Source: Acidimicrobiales bacterium (GTDB taxonomy: Bacteria; Actinomycetota; Acidimicrobiia; Acidimicrobiales; Iamiaceae). From it: DNA of 45,119 nt. Under the pieces are notes generated by a model. That model worked only from the letters and a program-made list of their open reading frames with translations, ran no database searches and was not told the DNA's origin. The position numbers were made by a program, and so were the translations under genes. Location: NCBI GenBank assembly GCA_025463985.1, contig JAODBM010000018.1, positions 1-45,119 on the forward strand, in the 5' to 3' direction. This document shows, in pieces, positions 39,287 through 45,119 of this stretch. Numbering within the stretch: position 1 is the stretch's first letter; every line of letters begins with the position of its first letter.

Positions 39287-41449
39287 TCAGAGCTCGATGG
39301 TGGTGACGGAGGCGTCGGGATCGCCGGCGAAGCGCCCGACCGCGATGCGGTGAGGGCCGGCGGGTCGCCGCCAGGCGTGGCGGTCCGGATCGCGGGTCGC
39401 GAAGCGGTCGACCGGTACCGTCAGCTCGAAGGCCACCTCGTCGTGCGCGGGCACCTCGACCCGAGCGAAGCCGACGAGGCGCGGGGGAGCGTCGGGGTCC
39501 GGCAGCTCGACGTAGACCTGCACGACGTCCGCACCGTCGCGGTCGCCGGTGTTGCCGACCAGCCCGCGCACGAGCACGGCCTCCTCCGCCGCCGAGACCG
39601 CCACGTCCGTGAGCGAGAAGGTGGTGTACGAGAGCCCGAACCCGAACGGGAAGGCCGGGGTTCGGCCGCTGCGGGCGAGGTGCCACCAGCCGTGCCAGCG
39701 GTCGTAGCGGAAGGCGGTCGCGTCGCGGTCGAACGCCGGGAGGTGCGATTCGTCGACGGGCACGGTGAACGGCAGCCGGGCGGACGGGTTGACCTCGCCG
39801 AGCAGCACGTCGACGAGGCCGGGCCCGGCCTGGCACCCGCCGTACCAGGCCTGGACGACGGCGGGCACCTCGTCGATCCACTCGGTGGCGACGACGGCGC
39901 TGCCGGCCTGGATGGCGACGACGGTGCGCGGGTTGGCGGCGGCGACGGCACGGATCAGCTCGACGTCCGAGGCCGAGAGCCGCAGCGAGGACCGGTCGCC
40001 GCCGAGGCTGAAGCCCTTCGGACGGTCCGCGAGCCGCGGGGGCTTCGTGGTCGGCGGCAGCGACGCGAGCCACGCCTCGAACCGCTCCACGACCTCGGGC
40101 TCGTCCCCCGGCGGGAGCAGTGCGGTCAGCGACGCGTCGGTCGTGCCGATGTATTCGCCCTCGTCGACGTACGTGGAGCCGACGACCACGATCGCGACGT
40201 CTGCACCGGCCGCGACTGCGGCAGCACGAGCGATGTCGCTGGCGTCGTCGTGGACGACGTCGGCGACCGCCGATCGAAGGCCGTCGAGCACGGTGTGGCA
40301 GTCGAGGTCCCACACGTCGCTGGACCCGCCGTCGCCGAGGTTGACGGTGTCGGCCAGCCGGCCCACCACGGCGACCCGCGCCCCGCGGCTCATCGGCAGC
40401 ACGGGGGCACCCTCGACCGGCTCGTTGCGCAGCAGCACGACCGACCGGCCCGCGACCTCCCCAGCGAGCGCGCGGTGGACGTCCGAGCCGAGCTCGCCTT
40501 CCGCCACGGGCGCCGAGAGCACGTCGTCGAAGCGCAGCACCGTCGCGACGACCCGGGCGACGGCGCGGTCGACGTCCTCCCACGAGACCTCACCGCGATC
40601 GAGCGCGTCGCGCAGGTGCTGCGCGCGAACCATCCGATAGGGCATCTCGATGTCGAGCCCGGCGCGCAGCGACGCCGGCGCGTCGCGCAGGCCGAAGATC
40701 CAGTCGCTGATGACGAACCCGTCGAACCCCCACTCGTCCCGGAGCACGTCGGTCAGGAGGTCGCGGTTCTGCCCGCACCACTCGCCGTTGACGCTGTTGT
40801 AGGCCGACATCACCGACGCCACCCCCTCGTCGATCACCCGACGGAAGTGGGGGAGGTACACCTCGTGGAGCGCGATCTCGTCGACCTCGATGTCGACCGA
40901 GAACCGGGCGTTCTCCATCGAGTTGCACGCGAGGTGCTTCACGCACGCCATGACGTGGCGCTGCAGCCCGCGGGTCAGCGCCGCGCCGAGCTCACCCACG
41001 TGATGCGGGTCCTCGCCGTAGGTCTCCTGCGCCCGGCCCCACGCCGGGTGCCGCAGCAGGTTCACGCACACGGCACCGGTGATGGTGGCCCCGGCGGCGC
41101 GCAGCTCGCGACCGATGGCCTCGCCGACCCGCTCCTCCAGCTCCGGATCCCACGTCGCGCCCCGGGCCATCGAGACCGGGAAGCAGGTCGCGTTGCCGAT
41201 CACCGCGCCCCGCGGCCCGTCGCTGAACCGGATGCCCGGGAACCCCACGCGCTCGACCGCGGCCGCGACGAACGGCGCCAGGTTGTATCCGCCGCCGCCG
41301 AGGAACGCGAGCCCGGCCCAGGTCGGCGCGTCGCCGTCCAGGCACCACAGCCGCTCCTCCGGCGTCATCTCCGCGACGACCATGCGCGCGGCCAGGGTGG
41401 GGGCGGTTCCCGCCGTCACCCGAGCCCGAGCCTCATCGAACGCGGTCAT
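39287..41449 (-). CDS. Glycoside hydrolase family 3 (beta-glucosidase/xylosidase-like)
   Basis: This 720-aa protein has the GH3 N-domain with RFSDGPRG (substrate Asp), KHLACN (about 171-176) and nucleophile D249 in FVISDW. The second alpha/beta sandwich domain (about 340-560) is followed by a fibronectin-III-like C-terminus (FGLSYTTFSLTDV). There is no signal peptide, so it is cytoplasmic and would act on imported oligosaccharides. Beta-glucosidase and beta-xylosidase activities cannot be separated from sequence alone. Beside a xylose-type importer, xylosides are plausible. The ATG has GGAGG 6 nt upstream. Confidence 0.9.
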   Translation of the reverse strand: MTAFDEARARVTAGTAPTLAARMVVAEMTPEERLWCLDGDAPTWAGLAFLGGGGYNLAPFVAAAVERVGFPGIRFSDGPRGAVIGNATCFPVSMARGATWDPELEERVGEAIGRELRAAGATITGAVCVNLLRHPAWGRAQETYGEDPHHVGELGAALTRGLQRHVMACVKHLACNSMENARFSVDIEVDEIALHEVYLPHFRRVIDEGVASVMSAYNSVNGEWCGQNRDLLTDVLRDEWGFDGFVISDWIFGLRDAPASLRAGLDIEMPYRMVRAQHLRDALDRGEVSWEDVDRAVARVVATVLRFDDVLSAPVAEGELGSDVHRALAGEVAGRSVVLLRNEPVEGAPVLPMSRGARVAVVGRLADTVNLGDGGSSDVWDLDCHTVLDGLRSAVADVVHDDASDIARAAAVAAGADVAIVVVGSTYVDEGEYIGTTDASLTALLPPGDEPEVVERFEAWLASLPPTTKPPRLADRPKGFSLGGDRSSLRLSASDVELIRAVAAANPRTVVAIQAGSAVVATEWIDEVPAVVQAWYGGCQAGPGLVDVLLGEVNPSARLPFTVPVDESHLPAFDRDATAFRYDRWHGWWHLARSGRTPAFPFGFGLSYTTFSLTDVAVSAAEEAVLVRGLVGNTGDRDGADVVQVYVELPDPDAPPRLVGFARVEVPAHDEVAFELTVPVDRFATRDPDRHAWRRPAGPHRIAVGRFAGDPDASVTTIEL

Positions 41450-41481
41450 CGCCGACCTCCATCGCCCTGCCCCCTTCTCGA

Positions 41482-41500
41482 GCGACGGGTGGTCCGTCGC
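41482..41500 (-). terminator. Hairpin between GH3 and PIG-L genes
   Basis: GCGACGG GTGGT CCGTCGC forms a 7-bp perfect stem with a 5-nt loop. On the minus strand it lies after the GH3-proximal end of the PIG-L gene (46 nt past its stop) and before GH3. It is a possible terminator or attenuator. There is no U-tract. Confidence 0.45.
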
Positions 41501-41546
41501 CGATGCGCCCCAGTGTCCACCACCAGCAGCCGGAGGCCGCGCCCCG

Positions 41547-42308
41547 CTACAGATCGGCGAGCCGCTCCCAGCCGGCAGGCGGAGGCGCCAGCCGCCAGTA
41601 CTGCTCGGGGGTCGGGGCATCGAGTCGACGCCACAGGCCCCAGTCGGCCTCCAGCGCCCGCACCTGTGACGCGTACGCGGCCACCGCCTCGCGCTTGGCG
41701 CGTCCGTCGGGGTCGACGGGCATGGCCACCGGTGTCGGCCAGATCCCGGACCGGAACAGCTTGGACACTCGCCACGCCAGAAGTCCCGGGATCTGGTGGT
41801 AGGCCACGTCTTGGTAGGCGATCCACGACGGAGCATCAGCGACGGGCCAGCGCGCACGCACCGCCAAGGCCGCGTCGTGCACGGTCACGTGCTCGGAGTT
41901 GGCCAGGCCGAGGGGGAGCAGGACCATCGTCGGGCAGAGCCCGGTGAGCACCGCCTCGAGGGCGGCCGCCACCTGCTCGGGCGTGGCGACGGGCTCGGTC
42001 GGCTGCAGGTCGGCCTCGGCGAAGCCGTCGAGGTGGACGGGCGTCGCCCGCAGGAGCGCAAGCGCTCGTTCGTCCTCCGCTCGGCGGGCGGCCACGATGT
42101 CGTCGCCGGCCGAGAAGCCGCTGAGCTGGGCCCACGCGTTGGGCGGGTCGGGATAGGTCGCCGGGTAGCCGCAGAAGACCGTCACCACGGTCGCGCCCGG
42201 ATGCCGGCTCAGCAGCTGCCCGCAGCTGAGCACCGCGTCATCGGGATGGGGCGACAGCACGACCACCCGCGCCAGCTCCGCATCCTCGACCCAGCCCCAG
42301 TCGCCCAT
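41547..42308 (-). CDS. PIG-L family deacetylase
   Basis: This 253-aa protein has LSPHPDDAVLSCG (about 18-30), the AHPDD zinc site of PIG-L/LmbE enzymes, and EHVTVHDAAL with the third ligand His. PIG-L proteins remove N-acetyl groups from sugars, for example GlcNAc-inositol in mycothiol synthesis. The length and divergence suggest it is not MshB but a relative acting on another glycoside. The ATG has only a weak ribosome site. A longer in-frame start upstream would run into low-complexity sequence. Confidence 0.87.
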   Translation of the reverse strand: MGDWGWVEDAELARVVVLSPHPDDAVLSCGQLLSRHPGATVVTVFCGYPATYPDPPNAWAQLSGFSAGDDIVAARRAEDERALALLRATPVHLDGFAEADLQPTEPVATPEQVAAALEAVLTGLCPTMVLLPLGLANSEHVTVHDAALAVRARWPVADAPSWIAYQDVAYHQIPGLLAWRVSKLFRSGIWPTPVAMPVDPDGRAKREAVAAYASQVRALEADWGLWRRLDAPTPEQYWRLAPPPAGWERLADL

Positions 42309-42519
42309 GCCCTGCCCCGATGCGGTCCCAGCCACGACGGGAGTCTCGCGTACCACCTGCTGCCGTCCGCCGGATCGCTGAGGTCGCCGAGGCGGTCCGA
42401 GCGCGGTCGCCCACCCGTTCTCCGGCGTCGCCACCCGTGCTGCCGGTTCGCGACATGCTTGCTCCGCGCCATCCACGGTGCGGGCTGACGCAGCCGAGAT
42501 CCCGGACGCCCGCATCGGA

Positions 42520-42540
42520 GCGACCGGTCATCTCGGTCGC
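42520..42540 (-). terminator. Hairpin downstream of the VOC gene
   Basis: GCGACCG and CGGTCGC form a 7-bp stem around a 7-nt loop, 23 nt past the VOC stop on the minus strand. It is the only clear structure in the 254-nt gap 42309-42562, which otherwise holds no recognisable gene or promoter. Confidence 0.45.
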
Positions 42541-42562
42541 CGGGTCAGCACTGATGACGTGC

Positions 42563-42949
42563 TCAGCGCTGGACCGGTTCGAACAGCTCGATCGGATTGC
42601 CCGATGGGTCGTCGAGCACGATCTGCGAACCACCAGGCCCGCGGACCATCGGGCTGCGGAACTCCACGCCGAGATCGCGGAGCCGTTCGATCTCGGACGC
42701 GAGATCTTCGACGACGAAGTGCAGCCGGTTCCAGCCGCCGGGCGTCGGCACGCTGCCATCCGGCAGAGCCCTGCCGGCCGAGCTCAGCGGTCCGCTCAAC
42801 AGAAGGCGGAGGTTGCCCCGCACGACATCCGCGAACGCCGGGGTCGCGTCCGTGAGCACCTCGAAGCCGAACGTTCCGGAATAGAACGCAATCGCAGCCC
42901 CGACGTCATGGACGATGTATCGAATGTGGACGCGCTCGTCGGTCGTCAT
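42563..42949 (-). CDS. VOC family protein, operon partner of ArsR-ArsC
   Basis: This 128-aa two-module VOC protein starts RVHIRYIVHDVGAAIAFYSGTFGFEV. Its second module has WNRLHFVVEDLASEIERLRDLGV, then DDPSGNPIELFEP with the terminal Glu. It lacks the Cys pair of the ArsI carbon-arsenic lyase, so the resemblance to arsenic operons is positional only. Its ATG overlaps the ArsR-ArsC stop by 4 nt and has AAGGAG upstream. The substrate is unknown. Confidence 0.87.
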   Translation of the reverse strand: MTTDERVHIRYIVHDVGAAIAFYSGTFGFEVLTDATPAFADVVRGNLRLLLSGPLSSAGRALPDGSVPTPGGWNRLHFVVEDLASEIERLRDLGVEFRSPMVRGPGGSQIVLDDPSGNPIELFEPVQR

Positions 42950-43737
42950 TGGACTCCTTGGTTCGATGCCAGGGGCAGGTTCTGAAGCATTGGGATCACG
43001 TGTCGGATGCGCTGATCGAGTCCATCGGTCAGGTCACGGAAGGCACGCTCGATGGCTCGGGGTCCGCCCGGGACGGCCGCGGGATCGGCTGTGCTCCAGT
43101 GGATGCGCCGCGTCGGAGGCCAGTAGTCCGGGCACACCTCCTTGACCTTGTCGCACAACGTCACGACGAGGTCGAACGGCTGGTCCTCGAACTCGACGAG
43201 CGACTTCGACCGCCATGTGCTGATGTCGATGCCCCGCTCGGCCATCACCCGCACGGCTTGCCGGTGGAGATCCTTCGGATGGCTGCCGGCGCTGCGGGCC
43301 GTGACCCACGCCCCGGCTCTCTGCATGAGAAGCGCCTCGGCGATCTGCGAGCGGGCGCTGTTGCCAGTGCACAGAAAGAGGACGGAGCAGCTTCCAGCGC
43401 GCGTCGATGGAAGTGGTGTCGCCGACAGGAGCCCCGCGTGCAAGGACTCAGCAGCGGCCGCGAGAAGAGCGCCGCAGCGGGTCAAGTCAAGGGCGTAATA
43501 GGTGTCGCGACCGTCGGCGCTGCTTCGGTGTGGCACCGCCAGGCCAGAGGCCCTGAGCCGACCGACGTGGTACGAGACGAGGCTCTGCTGCTCTCCGAGC
43601 GCTGCCGACAGCTCGCGCACCGACCGATCGCTTCGGGCCAGCTCGCAGAGGATCCGCCAACGCACGGGGTGGCCGGCGATCCGCAGGATCTCCGGCGGTT
43701 CGCCTCTCTGTCGATCCGACACGGCCGCAGGATACAT
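42946..43737 (-). CDS. ArsR-ArsC fusion: arsenic-type repressor with arsenate reductase domain
   Basis: This 263-aa protein has an N-terminal ArsR winged helix (about 15-95, EILRIAGHPVRWRILCELA and VSYHVGRLRASGLAV) joined to a low-molecular-weight-phosphatase-type ArsC (about 117-250). It has active site LCTGNSARSQ and the redox pair LCDKVKEVC, as in thioredoxin-coupled arsenate reductases. It should reduce arsenate while the ArsR part senses arsenite or another ligand. Such fusions are known in actinobacteria. No arsenite efflux pump is visible in this window. A perfect dyad covers the start codon. ATG 43737 was chosen over TTG 43740. Confidence 0.88.
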   Translation of the reverse strand: MYPAAVSDRQRGEPPEILRIAGHPVRWRILCELARSDRSVRELSAALGEQQSLVSYHVGRLRASGLAVPHRSSADGRDTYYALDLTRCGALLAAAAESLHAGLLSATPLPSTRAGSCSVLFLCTGNSARSQIAEALLMQRAGAWVTARSAGSHPKDLHRQAVRVMAERGIDISTWRSKSLVEFEDQPFDLVVTLCDKVKEVCPDYWPPTRRIHWSTADPAAVPGGPRAIERAFRDLTDGLDQRIRHVIPMLQNLPLASNQGVQ

Positions 43738-43752
43738 CAAATGCGTTTGATG
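43735..43752. promoter_or_regulatory. ArsR-type operator over the start codon
   Basis: CATCAAATGCGTTTGATG is a 7-4-7 perfect dyad with ATCAA/TTGAT arms, as in many ArsR/SmtB operators. It includes the ATG of the ArsR-ArsC gene, so repressor binding would block transcription at its very start. It is a probable autoregulatory site. Confidence 0.75.
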
Positions 43753-43818
43753 TTTCTGCGGCTGTGAGGCCCTCCCCCTGAGGGCGACCTCAGCTCGCCC
43801 TCGGACGTGCCGACCTCG

Positions 43819-44460
43819 TCATCGGGTGAACGTGAGGTGGGTGACGCCGCGGGGCGTCGAGACGGCCTCCACGTCGTACTGCTGCTCCAGCGCCTCCAGG
43901 CCGTCCCACAGCCGAACACCGCGGCCGAGCAGGATCGGCACCTGCACGACGTGGAGGTGGTCGACGAGACCGGCGGCGAGGAACGCGCGGATCATGGTCG
44001 GGCCCCCGCCGAGGCGGACGTCCTGACCCGCGGCTGCGTCCCGCGCCACCTCGAGTGCATCCGCTGGCGCGGCGTCGAGGAAGTGGAACGTCGTACCACC
44101 CTCCATCTCCAGCGACGGATGCGGACGGTGGGTCAGGACGTACGTCGGCGTGTGGAACGGCGGGTTGTCGCCCCACCACCCGCGCCACTCCGGGTCGTCC
44201 TGCCAGCCCGGAGGGCCGAACTTGCCCGCGCCCATGATCTCCGCACCGATCCCCGGTCCGTGCCGCTCGGCCATCGCGTCATCGACGCCCTCGCTGCCGC
44301 CCGGCTCGCCGAGGACTTCGCGGCGGCCGTACTGGGTGGCGAACATCCACTCGTGGAGCCGATGCCCGGCGTGGCCGAACGGCGTGTCGAGGGCCTGCCC
44401 CTCGCCGGTGGCGAACCCGTCGAGCGATATTGAGAAGCTGTGGATGCGGACACGCGACAT
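43819..44460 (-). CDS. DHFR-like (RibD C-terminal domain) reductase
   Basis: This 213-aa protein starts MSRVRIHSFSISLDGFATG, the usual opening of RibD_C/DHFR-like reductases. VRLGGGPTMIRAFLAAGLVDHLHVVQVPILLGRGVRLWDG is the NADP-binding and dimer region. It probably reduces a small substrate using NADPH, but the substrate is unknown. This is a very common stand-alone family in actinobacteria. The ATG has AAGGAG upstream. It lies 73 nt upstream, on the coding strand, of no known partner and is separated from the ArsR-ArsC gene by 81 nt. Confidence 0.88.
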   Translation of the reverse strand: MSRVRIHSFSISLDGFATGEGQALDTPFGHAGHRLHEWMFATQYGRREVLGEPGGSEGVDDAMAERHGPGIGAEIMGAGKFGPPGWQDDPEWRGWWGDNPPFHTPTYVLTHRPHPSLEMEGGTTFHFLDAAPADALEVARDAAAGQDVRLGGGPTMIRAFLAAGLVDHLHVVQVPILLGRGVRLWDGLEALEQQYDVEAVSTPRGVTHLTFTR

Positions 44461-44533
44461 GGCGGCTCCTTCGGATCGTGGTCGGTCAGACTGGTCGACC
44501 GCTCCCGCGACGACACGTCATCGGCCAGGGGAT

Positions 44534-45022
44534 TCAGGCGTCCCCGAGGTGGCGAGCGAGCTTCTGCATCGTCTGCAGACCGAGCTCGACAGCGCCGAAG
44601 CCGATGCCTGCATCGCGCTGCTCGACGGTCGGGTGGAGCTGCCGCAGCGTCAACACCGTCTTCCCATCGGATTGTTCGTCGAGCGTCAGCGTCACTCGGA
44701 AGCGCGCTGGGTCATCGTCGATGTCGGAGCCGTGATCGAGCACCAACCTCTCGACTGGAACGACCTCGAGGTAGTCGAAGCGATTCGTGAACACGGTGCC
44801 GTCGGCGGAGACCATGTCGAAGCACGCACGACCTCCCGGGCGCACGTCCATCTCTCGGACCGTGCAGGTGAACCCATCGGGACCGAACCATTGGCAGAAG
44901 GCATCCGCATCGGTCCACGCCGCGAACACCGCTTCGCGTGCGGCGTCAAGAACTCGAACGAGGACGATCTCACGATCGAGCGCCCACGTCGTCGGGTCGG
45001 TGATGGTGGGGGCTTCGTTCAT
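44534..45022 (-). CDS. SRPBCC (AHSA1-like) domain protein
   Basis: This 162-aa helix-grip protein has LVRVLDAAREAVFAAWTDADAFCQWFGPDGFTC and FRVTLTLDEQSDGKTVLTLRQLHPTVEQRDAG, which are typical AHSA1-type features. The gene's ATG overlaps the stop of an upstream ArsR gene by 4 nt, like the pair at 9.7-10.5 kb. GGAGAAGCC precedes the ATG. The ligand is unknown. Confidence 0.88.
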   Translation of the reverse strand: MNEAPTITDPTTWALDREIVLVRVLDAAREAVFAAWTDADAFCQWFGPDGFTCTVREMDVRPGGRACFDMVSADGTVFTNRFDYLEVVPVERLVLDHGSDIDDDPARFRVTLTLDEQSDGKTVLTLRQLHPTVEQRDAGIGFGAVELGLQTMQKLARHLGDA

Positions 45023-45119
45023 GGCTTCTCCAATGTCGGTGGGGATGCGGTTGGGTCAGACGTGCGCCGGAGGTGCGCATCGAGCCGGTCGAGACGGTGC
45101 TCCCACGCAGCTCGGGTGT
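45019..45119 (-). CDS. ArsR-family regulator, partial (C-terminal end only)
   Basis: Minus-strand reading from the window edge gives RAAWEHRLDRLDAHLRR, then a short Pro/Thr tail and a stop overlapping the SRPBCC ATG (ATGA). The Trp-x2-RLDRLDxHL pattern is the end of ArsR proteins paired with SRPBCC genes. Compare WSEHLDRLEDHL at the end of the ArsR at 10.2 kb. The DNA-binding part lies outside the window. Confidence 0.72.
   Translation of the reverse strand, partial: TRAAWEHRLDRLDAHLRRTSDPTASPPTLEKP

Noticed and set aside
39350..41947. 865-codon open frame antisense to the GH3 gene
   Set aside because: It is a GC-rich shadow of the GH3 gene with no recognisable motif or ribosome site.
42563..42949. 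VOC protein as the arsenic lyase ArsI
   Set aside because: The cysteine pair needed to bind trivalent organoarsenicals is absent.

Overview
The window is about 70% GC and densely packed with short intergenic gaps. It looks like a chromosomal segment of a high-GC actinobacterium. Acidimicrobiia is my best guess, and it is an inference. It rests on a secreted beta-propeller protein with a C-terminal DUF4214 domain, an actinobacterial-type LexA box (CGAACATATGTTCG), VC0807-like, TIGR03086-like and DUF2267 proteins, and many genes whose start codon lies 6-7 nt after an extended -10-like hexamer, which suggests leaderless mRNAs. I see no phage genes, no insertion sequences and no CRISPR array.

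Layout. 0-7 kb: tRNA-Lys and tRNA-His; a NUDIX hydrolase and a coiled-coil M15 peptidase; a TIGR03086-like protein; a two-gene ABC exporter; a secreted propeller/DUF4214 protein; tRNA-Arg. 7-10.6 kb: a decayed truncated-haemoglobin gene, an ECF sigma factor with a SnoaL-like tail, YCII and VOC proteins, and a coupled ArsR/SRPBCC pair. 10.6-13.9 kb: an SOS-controlled dinB divergent from a short-chain dehydrogenase, then a dienelactone hydrolase and a small STAS-like protein. 13.9-21 kb: an MMPL exporter divergent from a MarR regulator that share a palindromic operator, a SigG-like sigma factor, two membrane proteins, a cupredoxin lipoprotein and a fourfold DUF2267 repeat protein. 21.3-28 kb: a tight six-gene operon (lipoprotein, two ATPases, FtsX-type permease, response regulator, histidine kinase).

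Two loci stand out. (1) 28.1-30.5 kb encodes what looks like a split CarH/LitR photoreceptor. A MerR DNA-binding protein and a separate adenosylcobalamin-binding protein (intact W-x9-EH and DxH motifs) are co-transcribed, divergent from an ECF sigma factor. Three consecutive 11-bp direct repeats matching the CarH operator pattern lie in the shared promoter. (2) 32.0-38.8 kb encodes a xylose-type ABC importer whose regulatory histidine kinase is fused to its own complete sugar-importer ATPase domain (ABC-GAF-GAF-HisKA-HATPase, 814 aa). It is followed directly by its OmpR-type regulator, three 11-bp-spaced repeats, a XylF-like binding protein, a 17-bp hairpin, a single-domain ATPase and a XylH-like permease. 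A GH3 glycosidase and a PIG-L deacetylase converge on this locus and may supply or process its sugar.

The right end (42.5-45.1 kb, minus strand) holds small resistance and stress genes: an ArsR-ArsC fusion with an operator over its start codon, a VOC protein, a DHFR-like reductase, and a second ArsR/SRPBCC pair cut by the window edge.
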